From NCBI RefSeq assembly GCF_003953935.1, contig NZ_RXLQ01000001.1:470121-534120 (forward strand): a stretch of DNA of 64,000 nt, in the 5' to 3' direction. How positions within the stretch are numbered: the first letter of the stretch is position 1; each line of letters opens with the position of its first letter. Below, piece after piece: positions 27,917 to 36,939 of the stretch. This DNA is from Massilia atriviolacea (GTDB taxonomy: Bacteria; Pseudomonadota; Gammaproteobacteria; Burkholderiales; Burkholderiaceae_D). The notes under the pieces are model-generated. The model did no database searches. It was not told where the DNA came from and saw only the letters and a program-made list of their open reading frames with translations. The position numbers were made by a program, and so were the translations under genes.

Positions 27917-28819
27917 CTAGCCCTTCATCTTGGCCCGCAACATATCGCGGATATGCGGCGCGGCCTTGTACGGGTCGCCCGGATTGATGCCCTTGACGAT
28001 CTCGTCCATCCGCTCGCCGACATTGCCCAGCGCGCCCGGATGCGAATAGATGTAGAACTGCCCGTCGCGGATCGCGTCGAAGGTGATCTGCGCCACGTCG
28101 CCGGCCGACACCTTGCCCGACTCGACCGCCTTGACCGTCATCGCCTGCGCCGCCTTCTGGCTGGCGGTCGGCCCGCCCGTCATCTTGACGTCCTCGGGCC
28201 GGTTGCGGTGCGACTGGCTGATGCCGGTCGGTACAAAATACGGGCACAGCACCGACGCCCCGACCGGCGCTTCCACCAGCTGCAAGTCCTGGTACAAGGT
28301 TTCGGTCAAGGACACCACCGCATGCTTGGACACGTTGTACACGCCCATGGTCGGCGCGTTCAGCAGGCCCGCCATCGATGCCGTGTTGACGATATGCCCT
28401 TCGTACTGGGGATCGTCCTTGGCGCAGTCGAGCATCAGCTTCGTGAAAATGCGCACGCCATGGATCACGCCCCACAGGTTGACGCCAAGCACCCATTCCC
28501 AATCGGCTTCGGAATTTTCCCAGATCAAGCCACCCGAGCCCACGCCCGCATTGTTGAACACCAGATGCACCGCGCCGTAGCGCGCCATGGTGGCGTCCGC
28601 CAGCGCCTGGACCTGCTCGCCCTTGCGCACGTCGCAGATCATGGCCAGCACCTGGGCGCCCTCGCCTTCGAGCTCGGCCCGGGTGGCGTCGAGCGCATCC
28701 TGCTGCACGTCGGCCAGCACCAGCTTCATGCCGAGGCCGGCGGCACGCTTCGCGAATTCGCGGCCGAGGCCGCTCGCGCCGCCGGTGATCACGGCGACTT
28801 TGTCTTGGAAGTTTTTCAT
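27917..28819 (-). CDS. SDR-family NAD(P)-dependent oxidoreductase
   Basis: This 300-residue classical short-chain dehydrogenase has the cofactor motif TGGASGLG at residues 12-19, NNAG at about residue 90 and the catalytic YNVSK. It is longer than the usual 250 residues, with a C-terminal segment (HPGALGNVGERMDEIVKGINPGDPY, in part) as in cyclopentanol-type dehydrogenases. It is the last gene of the thiolase/acyl-CoA dehydrogenase operon, separated by 1 bp from the enone reductase. The substrate is unknown, probably a hydrophobic alcohol or 3-hydroxyacyl compound. Confidence 0.88.
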   Translation of the reverse strand: MKNFQDKVAVITGGASGLGREFAKRAAGLGMKLVLADVQQDALDATRAELEGEGAQVLAMICDVRKGEQVQALADATMARYGAVHLVFNNAGVGSGGLIWENSEADWEWVLGVNLWGVIHGVRIFTKLMLDCAKDDPQYEGHIVNTASMAGLLNAPTMGVYNVSKHAVVSLTETLYQDLQLVEAPVGASVLCPYFVPTGISQSHRNRPEDVKMTGGPTASQKAAQAMTVKAVESGKVSAGDVAQITFDAIRDGQFYIYSHPGALGNVGERMDEIVKGINPGDPYKAAPHIRDMLRAKMKG

Positions 28820-28820
28820 G

Positions 28821-29822
28821 TCAGATGAGCTTTACCAGTTGTTTGCCGAAGTTGCGGCCCTTGAGCAGGCCGATGAAGGCGTCCGGCGCCGATGCCAGGC
28901 CTGGCGCCACCGTTTCGCGATACTTGATCTTGCCGCCCGCCACCAGCTGGCCCAGTTCGCCCAATCCTTGCGGCCACAGGTCCATGTGCTCGCTGACGAT
29001 GAAACCGCGCACCGTCAGGCGGCTGGTCAGCATGTAGCGCATATTGCGGATCGGTACCTCGTCGCCGTTGTAGCCGGCGATCAGGCCGCACAGGGCGATC
29101 CGGCCGAAGGCATTCATGCGCGGCAAGGCGGCGTCGAAGCCGGCCCCGCCGACGTTCTCGAAAATGGCGTCGATGCCGTCCGGCGTGGCGGCGGCCAGGT
29201 CCTCGGCCAGCTTGCCGGCCTTGTAGTCGATGCAGGCATCGAAGCCGAGCTCGTCGACGACGTAGGCGCATTTTTCAGGCCCGCCGGCGATCCCGACCGC
29301 GCGGCAGCCTTTCAGCCTGGCCAGCTGGCCCACCGCGCTGCCGACCGCGCCGCTGGCGGCCGAGACGAGAATGGTCTCACCCTCTTTCGGCATCATGATC
29401 TGGTTCAGGCCGTACCAGGCGGTCATGCCCGGCATGCCGACCACGCCTAGGTAGGCGGACAGCGGAATGTGCGTGGTGTCGACACGGCGCAAGGTGGCGC
29501 CGTCGGCCACGCCCATCTCGGCCCAGCCCAGCATGCCGACCACCTTGTCGCCGACGGCAAACTTGGGATGTTTCGATGCCAGCACCTCGCCGGCCGTGCC
29601 GCCGATCATGGTCTCGCCGATCGCCTGCGAGGCCGCGTAGCTCTTCGCTTCGCTCATGCGCCCGCGCATGTACGGATCGAGCGAAAGGTAATGGTTGCGC
29701 ACCAGCACCTGGCCGTCGGCCAGCTCGGGCAGTTGCGCGCTCTCGATGCGGAAGTTATCTGGCTGGACTTCGCCGCGCGGACGCGACGCCAGGACCACGC
29801 GCTGGTAGGTGGCGGCCGTCAT
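28821..29822 (-). CDS. NADP-dependent oxidoreductase (CurA/prostaglandin-reductase type)
   Basis: The start at 29822 overlaps the upstream dehydrogenase stop as ATGA and gives 333 residues. It is a zinc-independent medium-chain reductase with a SLDPYMRGRM segment near residue 50 and a cofactor loop ASGAVGSAVGQLA. This subgroup reduces alpha,beta-unsaturated ketones using NADPH. The larger open frame continuing to 30677 belongs to a shadow of the next gene. It belongs to a six-gene acyl-CoA catabolic operon. Confidence 0.88.
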   Translation of the reverse strand: MTAATYQRVVLASRPRGEVQPDNFRIESAQLPELADGQVLVRNHYLSLDPYMRGRMSEAKSYAASQAIGETMIGGTAGEVLASKHPKFAVGDKVVGMLGWAEMGVADGATLRRVDTTHIPLSAYLGVVGMPGMTAWYGLNQIMMPKEGETILVSAASGAVGSAVGQLARLKGCRAVGIAGGPEKCAYVVDELGFDACIDYKAGKLAEDLAAATPDGIDAIFENVGGAGFDAALPRMNAFGRIALCGLIAGYNGDEVPIRNMRYMLTSRLTVRGFIVSEHMDLWPQGLGELGQLVAGGKIKYRETVAPGLASAPDAFIGLLKGRNFGKQLVKLI

Positions 29823-30601
29823 ACCGCCGATACTCCGCCGTCCACCGCCAGCGTCTGGCCGGTGATGTGCTTGCCCGCGTCGGACGCGAACAGCAAGGTT
29901 GCCCCTTTTAAATCCTCGTCGTCGCCGATGCGGCCCAGCGGCGCATTCCTGGCCAGCGCTTCTTCGCCGATGCTCTCCAGCACGCCCTTGGTCATCTTGG
30001 ACGGGAAGAATCCCGGCGCGATGGCGTTCACCGTAATGCCGTACGGGCCCCACTCGCCGGCCAGGGTGCGGGTGAAGTTGACCACCGCGCCCTTGGAGGT
30101 GTTGTAGGCGATGGTTTTCATGGTCCCCGGCGGATTGCCCGCCAGGCCGGCGATGGAAGCGATGTTGACGATGCGGCCGTATTTGCGCGGAATCATCGAT
30201 GCCTTGCCGACCGCCTGCGTCACCAGAAAGATGCTGCGGATGTTCAGGTTCATGACCTTGTCCCAGGCCTCGACCGGATAGTCTTCGGCCGCCGCACCCC
30301 AGCTGGCGCCGGCGTTGTTGATGAGGATGTCGATGTGGCCGAGGCGCTTCATCGTTTCGTCCACCAGCGGCTGGATGTGCGCTTCCTGCGCCAGGTCGGC
30401 GGCGATGGCGCTGGCATCGATGCCGCGCGCCTTCAGATGGGCGCACGCTTCGTCCAGGTCGGCCTGCTTGCGCGAGGAGATGACGATTTTGGCGCCCTGC
30501 TCGCCCAGCGCTTCGGCCATTTGCAGGCCCAGTCCGCGCGAGCCGCCGGTGATCAGTGCCGTCTTGCCGGCGAGGGAAAATAATTCTTGCGTAGTGCGCA
30601 T
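29819..30601 (-). CDS. SDR-family oxidoreductase (FabG-like)
   Basis: The start at 30601 has AAGGA 7 bases upstream and gives 260 residues. Motifs are TGGSRGLG near the N-terminus, NNAGASWG, and the catalytic Tyr-Lys in IAYNTSKGAVV. The C-terminal ITGQTLAVDGG is typical of FabG-like NADP enzymes. It may act on 3-hydroxyacyl or related alcohol groups in the pathway. It is coupled downstream by ATGA and follows the Dabb gene by 29 bp. Confidence 0.9.
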   Translation of the reverse strand: MRTTQELFSLAGKTALITGGSRGLGLQMAEALGEQGAKIVISSRKQADLDEACAHLKARGIDASAIAADLAQEAHIQPLVDETMKRLGHIDILINNAGASWGAAAEDYPVEAWDKVMNLNIRSIFLVTQAVGKASMIPRKYGRIVNIASIAGLAGNPPGTMKTIAYNTSKGAVVNFTRTLAGEWGPYGITVNAIAPGFFPSKMTKGVLESIGEEALARNAPLGRIGDDEDLKGATLLFASDAGKHITGQTLAVDGGVSAV

Positions 30602-30630
30602 CGCTTGTCCTTGTTGGTCTGCTGTCGTGT

Positions 30631-30933
30631 TCAGATGTGGTAATCCATGCATTGGCGCGCTTCACGAATGGCGCCAAAGAATGGTTTGAGTGCGTGGTGG
30701 GTCGGATGCCCGGCGTACGCCTTCAAGGCTTCCTGGTCGGCAAATTCCGAGTACAGCACCACGTCGTAGGTCGCTTCCAGGCCCGGCTGGGCCAGCGCGA
30801 CGTCGAAGGCGAACATGCCCGGCACGATATTCCTGCACGCTTCGAGCTGCTCCTTCATCTTGCGCGCGTTGGTGGCGCGGTCGGCGCCTTCGGCAAAGTC
30901 CTTCAGCTTCCACATGACGATGTGTTTGATCAT
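30631..30933 (-). CDS. Dabb-family stress-responsive alpha-beta barrel protein
   Basis: This 100-residue protein begins MIKHIVMWKLKD, the signature of the stress-responsive A/B barrel family, and ends with the DPxH-like HPTHHALKPF. Members are dimeric ferredoxin-like barrels, and some are cyclases or hydrolases. It is preceded by the acyl-CoA dehydrogenase (14 bp) and followed by two oxidoreductases, so an accessory enzymatic role in the same catabolic route is likely but not shown. Confidence 0.85.
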   Translation of the reverse strand: MIKHIVMWKLKDFAEGADRATNARKMKEQLEACRNIVPGMFAFDVALAQPGLEATYDVVLYSEFADQEALKAYAGHPTHHALKPFFGAIREARQCMDYHI

Positions 30934-30947
30934 TGTTCGGTCGGTCC

Positions 30948-32804
30948 TCAGAACCACGCATCCTGCATGTCGAGCGTGGTGGTGTCGATGCTGGCCAGCA
31001 GGTCGAGCTGTTGCTGGACCTTGGGCAGCTCCCAGTGGAAGAAATAACGGCTCGCTTGCAGCTTGCCGTGATAAAAGTTGCTGTCGTCGGCGGACGGCGA
31101 CGCCGACAGCGCACGCGTGGCCACCAGCGCCTGTTCCAGCCAGATCCAGGCGACCACGGTGTGGCCGACCGCTTCCAGGTACAGGCTGGCGTTGGCCAGG
31201 GTCTTGTTCATGTCGCCGGCCGCGTACAGCGTCTTGGTGACGCCGGCGATGCGCTGCCATTGCTCTTCGAGCAGGTCGGCGTTGGCGTGCAGGTCCACCG
31301 ACACATCCGCCGCGCGCGCCCTGGCAATCGTGGCGGCAATTTCACCGCCGATGGCCTTGAACAGCGCACCTTCCTGGATCGATGCCTTGCGGCCCAGCAG
31401 GTCGAGCCCGTGGATGCCGTGCGTGCCCTCATGGATGGCGTTGAGGCGGTTGTCGCGGTAGAACTGTTCGACATTGTATTCGCGCGTGTAGCCGTAGCCG
31501 CCGTGTACCTGGATGGCCAGGCTGTTCGCTTCCACGCACCACTGCGACGGCCACGATTTGGTGATCGGCGTGAGGAAGTCGAGCAGGCGGCCGGCGTGGG
31601 CGCGCGCATCCGCATCGGGCGCGGTGCGCTGCTCGTCGACCAGGCGCGCCGAGTACAGCACCAGCGCCATGGCGCCTTCGGCGTAGGCTTTCTGGGCCAG
31701 CAGCATGCGCCGCACGTCGGTGTGTTCGATGATCGGCAACTGCGGCTTGACCGGGTCTTTTTCGGCCGGATGGCGCCCTTGCGGACGGCTGCGCGCGTAA
31801 TCGAGCGCGTGCAGGTAGCCGGTCACGCCCAGCACGGCCGCGCCCAGGCCCACGCCGATGCGCGCTTCGTTCATCATGTGGAACATATTCGCCAGGCCCT
31901 GGTGCGGCTGGCCGACCAGGTAGCCGACCGCACCGGCCTTGCCGAGCGGCTTGTAGCGGCCTTCGCCGAAGTTGAGCAGGCAGTTGGTGGTGCCGCGGTT
32001 GCCCATCTTGTGGTTCAGGCCGGCCAGCACGACGTCGTTGCGTTCGCCCGGCTCGCCATCGTCGCCGACCAGGAACTTGGGCACGATGAACAGGGAGATG
32101 CCCTTAACGCCCGGAATCAGGCGGCCGTCCGGACCGGGAATCTTGGCCAGCACCAGGTGCACGATATTGCCTGCGAGCTCGTGCTCGCCTGCGGAAATCC
32201 ACATCTTGTTGCCGGACAGGCGGTACTGGCGCTCGCCGTCGGGGCCGTCGACCGGGTCCGGTTCGGCGCGGGTGCTGATGTCGGACAGGCTGGAACCGGC
32301 CTGCGGTTCCGACAGGCACATCGTCCCGAAGAACTTGCCCGCATACAAAGGCCGCACGAAACGCGCGATCTGCTGCGGCGTGGCCGTCTTGAGCAAGGTG
32401 TTGGCGTTGCCGATGGTAAGGAAGATATAGGCCGAGGTGGCCACGTTGGCAGCCGTAAAATAGGCAGTCACCGCTTTTTCCAGCACGCAGGGCAGCTGCA
32501 TGCCGTCGAATTCGTAGTCTTGCCCGGCCGCCATCAGGCCGGCGGCGGAAAAGGCGTCGAGTGCGGTTTTTACTTCGGGAATGATCGTCACCGTCTGCCC
32601 ATCGAAATGCGGCTCGTGCTGATCGTTCTTTTTGTTATGCGGCGCAAACAGGTCGGTGGCGATCTGTTCGGCGGTATCGATGGCCGCGTTGAAGGTTTCG
32701 CGGCTGTGGTCGGAAAAGCGCGGACGCGCGGTCAGCGCCTCGACATCCAGCCATTCGTAGAGCAGGAAGTCGAGGTCGCGGCGCGACAATATCTTTGATT
32801 GCAT
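30948..32804 (-). CDS. Acyl-CoA dehydrogenase (large, C-terminal-extended type)
   Basis: The 618-residue flavoprotein has the acyl-CoA dehydrogenase signatures MCLSEPQAGSSLSD and NKMWISAGEHE, and a catalytic Glu in the NAIHEGTHGIHG segment at about residue 457. After the core it has the extra C-terminal domain seen in about 600-residue members that act on long-chain or aryl-substituted acyl-CoA. The gene lies 55 bp downstream of the thiolase. An FAD cofactor and electron transfer to ETF are expected from the family. Confidence 0.92.
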   Translation of the reverse strand: MQSKILSRRDLDFLLYEWLDVEALTARPRFSDHSRETFNAAIDTAEQIATDLFAPHNKKNDQHEPHFDGQTVTIIPEVKTALDAFSAAGLMAAGQDYEFDGMQLPCVLEKAVTAYFTAANVATSAYIFLTIGNANTLLKTATPQQIARFVRPLYAGKFFGTMCLSEPQAGSSLSDISTRAEPDPVDGPDGERQYRLSGNKMWISAGEHELAGNIVHLVLAKIPGPDGRLIPGVKGISLFIVPKFLVGDDGEPGERNDVVLAGLNHKMGNRGTTNCLLNFGEGRYKPLGKAGAVGYLVGQPHQGLANMFHMMNEARIGVGLGAAVLGVTGYLHALDYARSRPQGRHPAEKDPVKPQLPIIEHTDVRRMLLAQKAYAEGAMALVLYSARLVDEQRTAPDADARAHAGRLLDFLTPITKSWPSQWCVEANSLAIQVHGGYGYTREYNVEQFYRDNRLNAIHEGTHGIHGLDLLGRKASIQEGALFKAIGGEIAATIARARAADVSVDLHANADLLEEQWQRIAGVTKTLYAAGDMNKTLANASLYLEAVGHTVVAWIWLEQALVATRALSASPSADDSNFYHGKLQASRYFFHWELPKVQQQLDLLASIDTTTLDMQDAWF

Positions 32805-32859
32805 CTAGTGTCCCGGGTTGGAAGCGGGGCGGCGCCGGAGCGGCGCGCCCCGGCGTGGA

Positions 32860-34038
32860 TCAGACGACTTCGAACAGGCCTGCGGCGCCCTGGCCGCCAC
32901 CGATGCACATCGTGGCAACGACGTACTTGACGCCACGGCGCTTGCCTTCGATGAGGGCGTGACCGACCAAACGGGCGCCGGAGACGCCGTAGGGATGGCC
33001 GACGGCAATGGCGCCGCCGTTGACGTTGAGGCGGTCCATCGGGATGCCGAGGCGGTCGGCGCAGTACAAGACCTGGACCGCGAACGCTTCGTTCAGTTCC
33101 CACAGGCCGATGTCGGCCACCGACAGGCCCGCCTTTTTCAGCAGCTTGGGAATCGCAAACACGGGGCCGATGCCCATCTCGTCCGGCTCGCATCCGGCCA
33201 CGGCAAAGCCACGGAAGATGCCGAGCGGCTGCAGGCCGCGCGCTTGCGCGACATTGCTGCTCATCAGGATGGCAACCGAGGCGCCGTCCGAGAACTGGCT
33301 GGCGTTACCGGCCGAAATCACGCCGCCCGGCACCGCGCTGCGGATCTTGGAAACGGCTTCGAGCGTGGTGTCGGCACGGATGCCTTCGTCGGCGCCGATG
33401 GTCACTTCGCGCGTGAGCAGCATGCCCGAGGCCTTGTCGGCCACGCCCATGGTGGTGGTCATCGGCACGATTTCGGCGTTGAACAGGCCGGCGGCCTGGG
33501 CATTGGCGGCACGCTGCTGGCTCTGCACGCCATATTCGTCCTGGCGGTCGCGCCCGATGTTATAGCGCCTGGCGACGGTTTCGGCCGTTTGCAGCATGGG
33601 CCAGTAGATTTCCGGCTTGTGTTCCTTGAGCCAGGGATCGGCCAGCATGTGCTGGTTCATCTCCTGCTGCACGCAGGAAATCGATTCGACGCCGCCGGCG
33701 GCGTAGATATCGCCCTCGCCGGCAATGATGCGCTGCGCCGCCAGGGCGATGGTCTGCAGGCCCGACGAGCAGAAACGGTTGACCGTCATGCCGGCCGTGG
33801 ACACCGGGCAGCCGCCGCGCAAGGCGATCTGGCGCGCGATGTTGGCGCCGGTGGCGCCTTCCGGATTGGCACAGCCGATGATGACATCCTCCACCTCGCC
33901 CGGCTCGATCCCGGCGCGCGCGATGGCGGCCTGCAGCACATGGCCGCCGAGAGTGGCGCCGTGCGTCATGTTGAACGCACCTTTCCACGATTTGGCCAGG
34001 CCGGTGCGGGCGGTCGATACGATGACGGCATCTATCAT
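32860..34038 (-). CDS. Acetyl-CoA C-acyltransferase (thiolase)
   Basis: The 392-residue enzyme has the active-site Cys90 in [12 protein letters not shown], the [11 protein letters not shown] histidine motif and the C-terminal CIGGGQGAA with the second catalytic Cys. It performs the last step of beta-oxidation. It is the first gene of a six-gene minus-strand operon down to 27917. A palindromic operator candidate lies 65 bp upstream. It is not paired with a fadB gene here, but a FadB-like gene lies at 45947-48034. Confidence 0.93.
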   Translation of the reverse strand: MIDAVIVSTARTGLAKSWKGAFNMTHGATLGGHVLQAAIARAGIEPGEVEDVIIGCANPEGATGANIARQIALRGGCPVSTAGMTVNRFCSSGLQTIALAAQRIIAGEGDIYAAGGVESISCVQQEMNQHMLADPWLKEHKPEIYWPMLQTAETVARRYNIGRDRQDEYGVQSQQRAANAQAAGLFNAEIVPMTTTMGVADKASGMLLTREVTIGADEGIRADTTLEAVSKIRSAVPGGVISAGNASQFSDGASVAILMSSNVAQARGLQPLGIFRGFAVAGCEPDEMGIGPVFAIPKLLKKAGLSVADIGLWELNEAFAVQVLYCADRLGIPMDRLNVNGGAIAVGHPYGVSGARLVGHALIEGKRRGVKYVVATMCIGGGQGAAGLFEVV

Positions 34039-34102
34039 TTGTGTCTCCTGAGTTGGATTAGTATGCGCAATGCGCTGTGTTGATCGCTACGAGAATAGCA
34101 CA

Positions 34103-34125
34103 TTTTAGTACGGTCGTTCGCAAAA
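34103..34125. promoter_or_regulatory. Candidate shared operator, thiolase operon (site A)
   Basis: The plus strand reads TTTTAGTACGGTCGTTCGC here. It shares TAGNACGGTCGT with sites upstream of the FadB-like and acyl-CoA ligase genes. The core ACG-N2-CGT is palindromic, with flanking TTTT and AAAA. It lies 65 bp upstream of the thiolase start and 49 bp upstream of the divergent AlkD-like gene. Confidence 0.6.
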
Positions 34126-34173
34126 TTATTTGCAGCAATCGCGCCCTCCCCCAACGCCTCGAAAAACCCGACC

Positions 34174-34851
34174 ATGCGTATTGCCGAACAAATGAAAACA
34201 ACGCTGGCCGCGCTGGCCGATCCGGCGCAGGCGGCGCGCATGAGCGCCTACATGCGCGGCCAGTTCGCCTTCCACGGCGTCCCCACGCCGGCGCGGCGCG
34301 CGGCGATCGCGCCGCTGGTGCGCAGCCTCAAGGGTGCCGATGCCGATGTGCTGCTCGACGCCGCCGCCGCGCTGTGGCGGGCGCCGCAGCGCGAATGCCA
34401 GTATGCCGCCATCGACCTGCTCGCCGCCCATGCAAAGCGGCTCGACTGCGCGCACATCGATGCGCTGCTCGCGCTGGCGCGCCAGGCCTCGTGGTGGGAC
34501 ACGGTCGATGCGCTGGCGGTCGTGACCGGCACAGTGGTGCGCGCGGACAGGGCGCTGCGCCAGCCGCGCATGGACGAGGCCGTGCGCCACGCGGACCTGT
34601 GGACGCGCCGCGTCGCCATGCTGCATCAGCTGGGGTGGCGCGCCGACACCGATCCGGCGCGGCTGTTCGGCTATGCGGCGCGGCTGGCGCACGAGGACGA
34701 TTTTTTCATCCGCAAGGCGATCGGCTGGGGCTTGCGCGACTACGCCCGCCATGACCCGGCGGCGGTACGCGCATTCCTGCTGGCGCAGGGCGAGGCGCTG
34801 TCGCCGCTGACCCGGCGCGAGGCGGCGAAACACCTCGGCCAGCCGGCCTGA
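34174..34851 (+). CDS. DNA alkylation repair protein, AlkD-like
   Basis: This 225-residue HEAT-like helical protein matches the AlkD family: SAYMRGQFAFHGVPTPARRA near the N-terminus, then LWRAPQRECQYAA, WWDTVDALA, and DFFIRKAIGWGLRDYARHDP at the C-terminus. AlkD enzymes excise bulky or cationic alkylpurines. The conserved Trp and Asp of WWDTVD are present. It is a single gene, divergent from the thiolase operon. Confidence 0.88.
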   Translation: MRIAEQMKTTLAALADPAQAARMSAYMRGQFAFHGVPTPARRAAIAPLVRSLKGADADVLLDAAAALWRAPQRECQYAAIDLLAAHAKRLDCAHIDALLALARQASWWDTVDALAVVTGTVVRADRALRQPRMDEAVRHADLWTRRVAMLHQLGWRADTDPARLFGYAARLAHEDDFFIRKAIGWGLRDYARHDPAAVRAFLLAQGEALSPLTRREAAKHLGQPA

Positions 34852-35180
34852 GCTGATGATCATCTCGGCTTTCCGAAATTCTTTCTGTTGGCCACGCTGC
34901 GCGCCGCTTGAACTGCTGCGATGCCGAGCATCGGCGGCGCTGGCACCGCATCGGGCGCGGCCGGGCACCTCTGAAAAACCCATGGCGCATGCCCACAAAT
35001 CCCCTCCGACAACAGATGATTGTATTTACACAAAACACCTGCTTTTTCGATATCGAAAAAGTAAGTTCCATGTAAGTTCCAAGCAAGCATCGCGTAAGTT
35101 TCGCAGTCCACACTCGGACCTAGCTGGATACATACGGCTATTCCGATGACGCAATAACTATATTAAACACGGAGACACAT
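34852..35180. other. 329-bp intergenic region before the MHS transporter
   Basis: No convincing gene is present; a 97-residue frame at 34856-35149 has no ribosome site or recognisable composition. The first half is GC-rich remnant-like sequence. From about 35020 the sequence is AT-rich and holds a 20-bp perfect palindrome and three GTAAGTT repeats, so this half is the probable promoter and operator region of the transporter. Confidence 0.6.
35042..35100 (+). promoter_or_regulatory. Palindrome plus direct repeats upstream of the transporter
   Basis: A perfect palindrome of two 10-bp arms (CTTTTTCGAT and ATCGAAAAAG) occupies 35042-35061. It runs directly into GTAAGTTCCA at 35061-35070, repeated at 35072-35081, with a further GTAAGTT at 35094-35100. 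The block ends 80 bp before the transporter start. This arrangement fits binding of a dimeric regulator plus a repeated half-site. Confidence 0.5.
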
Positions 35181-36884
35181 ATGGCAATCACACCCGGCAA
35201 CGCGATCGACGGGCGCAGGGGGAATCCCGCCGCCGAGGGACTCACCAAGGAAGAACGCAAGGTCATTTTTGCCTCTTCCCTGGGCACGGTGTTCGAATGG
35301 TACGACTTCTACCTGTACGGCGCGCTCGCGCCGATCATCGCCAAGCAGTTTTTCGTCGGCGATCCCACCACCACCTTCATCTTCGCCCTGCTCGCCTTCG
35401 CCGCCGGCTTCATCGTGCGTCCGTTCGGGGCGCTGGTGTTCGGCCGCCTCGGCGACATGATCGGCCGCAAGTACACCTTCCTGGTCACCATCCTGCTGAT
35501 GGGCGCATCGACCTTCTTCGTGGGCCTGCTGCCGAGCTACGCCAGCATCGGCATTGCCGCGCCAATCATCCTGGTCACCCTGCGCATTCTGCAGGGCCTG
35601 GCACTGGGCGGCGAGTACGGCGGCGCGGCAACTTATGTGGCCGAGCACGCGCCGCACGGCAAGCGCGGTTTCTTCACCTCCTGGATCCAGACCACCGCCA
35701 CCATGGGCCTGTTCCTGTCGCTGCTGGTGATCCTGGGCACGCGTACCGCCCTCGGCGAACCCGAGTTCGCCGCATGGGGCTGGCGCATCCCGTTCCTGGT
35801 TTCCGTCCTGCTGCTGGGCGTGTCCGTTTGGATCCGCCTGTCGATGAACGAATCGCCGGCGTTTGCCAAGATGAAAGCCGAAGGCAAGACCTCCAAGGCA
35901 CCGCTGTCGGAAGCCTTCCTCAAGCCGAAGAACGCCAAGATCGTCTTCCTCGCACTGGTCGGCCTGACCATGGGCCAGGCAGTGGTGTGGTACACCGGCC
36001 AGTTCTACGCCCTGTTCTTCCTGACCCAGACGCTCAAGGTCGACGGCGCCACCGCCAACATCCTGATCGCCATTTCGCTGCTGCTGGCGACGCCGTTCTT
36101 CATCGTATTCGGTACGCTGTCGGACAAGATCGGCCGTAAATGGATCATCCTGGCGGGCTGCGCGATTGCCGCGGTCACCTACTTCCCGATCTTCAAGGGC
36201 ATCACCCACTACGCCAACCCGGCCCTCGAAGCCGCGCTGCAAAGCTCGCCAGTGGTCGTCGTTGCCGATCCGCAATCCTGCCACTTCCAGTTCAACCTGA
36301 CCGGCACCAAGAAATTCCCGTCGTCCTGCGATATTGCCTCCGGCATGCTGACCCAGTCCTCGGTCAGCTACACCAAGGAAGACGCGCCAGCCGGCGCGAT
36401 CGCCAAGGTGCGCATCGGCGAGAAGGAATACACCTCGTTCAATGCGGTCATGACCCCGGACGGCCTGAACTTCGACGCCGACAGCAAAGCCAAGGAAACC
36501 GCGCTGAAAGCGGAAATCGGCGGCGCGATCAAGGCGGCCGGCTATCCTGCCAAGGCCGACAGCGAGCAGATCAACAAACCGATGGTGGTGCTGCTGCTGT
36601 TCATCCTGGTACTGTATGTGACCGCCGTGTACGGCCCGATTGCGGCCATGCTGGTGGAAATGTTCCCGACCCGCATCCGCTACACCTCGATGTCGCTGCC
36701 TTACCATATCGGTAACGGCTGGTTCGGCGGCCTGCTGCCAACCACCGCGTTCGCACTGGTGGCGTACAAGGGCGATATTTACTACGGCCTGTGGTACCCG
36801 ATTATCGTGGCGCTGATCACGGTCGTTATCGGTGGCCTGTTTGTCCGCGAAACCAAGGACAACGACATCTACGCCGCCGACTAA
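35181..36884 (+). CDS. MHS-family MFS transporter (metabolite:H+ symporter)
   Basis: The 567-residue permease starts with GGAGA 6 bases upstream. FEWYDFYLYG in helix 1, RPFGALVFGRLGDMIGRK in loop 2-3 and GGEYGGAATYVAEHAP in helix 5 identify the metabolite:H+ symporter family, which imports carboxylates and osmolytes such as dicarboxylates, citrate or proline/betaine. An unusual soluble insertion of about 115 residues (about 345-460), with two Cys, separates the later helices, so the protein is longer than the usual 430-450. The substrate is not predictable. It is monocistronic, with a strong terminator after it. Confidence 0.92.
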   Translation: MAITPGNAIDGRRGNPAAEGLTKEERKVIFASSLGTVFEWYDFYLYGALAPIIAKQFFVGDPTTTFIFALLAFAAGFIVRPFGALVFGRLGDMIGRKYTFLVTILLMGASTFFVGLLPSYASIGIAAPIILVTLRILQGLALGGEYGGAATYVAEHAPHGKRGFFTSWIQTTATMGLFLSLLVILGTRTALGEPEFAAWGWRIPFLVSVLLLGVSVWIRLSMNESPAFAKMKAEGKTSKAPLSEAFLKPKNAKIVFLALVGLTMGQAVVWYTGQFYALFFLTQTLKVDGATANILIAISLLLATPFFIVFGTLSDKIGRKWIILAGCAIAAVTYFPIFKGITHYANPALEAALQSSPVVVVADPQSCHFQFNLTGTKKFPSSCDIASGMLTQSSVSYTKEDAPAGAIAKVRIGEKEYTSFNAVMTPDGLNFDADSKAKETALKAEIGGAIKAAGYPAKADSEQINKPMVVLLLFILVLYVTAVYGPIAAMLVEMFPTRIRYTSMSLPYHIGNGWFGGLLPTTAFALVAYKGDIYYGLWYPIIVALITVVIGGLFVRETKDNDIYAAD

Positions 36885-36903
36885 GCGGTCCGGATGCAGG
36901 ATG

Positions 36904-36936
36904 AAAAATGCCGCTCTCCGGAGCGGCATTTTTTTT
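36904..36936. terminator. Bidirectional rho-independent terminator
   Basis: A 12-bp stem (AAATGCCGCTC... with GAGCGGCATTT) and TCCG loop is followed by eight T on the plus strand and five T on the minus strand. It separates the converging transporter and gamma-carbonic anhydrase genes. Confidence 0.9.
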
Positions 36937-36939
36937 GTC

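Noticed and set aside
30933-32798. 621-codon plus-strand frame antisense to the acyl-CoA dehydrogenase
   Set aside because: Mirror frame of a clear acyl-CoA dehydrogenase with low-complexity shadow sequence.
34856-35149. 97-codon frame upstream of the MHS transporter
   Set aside because: No ribosome site, no family features, and it runs through the palindrome and repeats of the promoter region.
35163-36929. 588-codon frame antisense to the MHS transporter
   Set aside because: Rich in Gln, Asp and His with no motif; the opposite strand has a full transporter.
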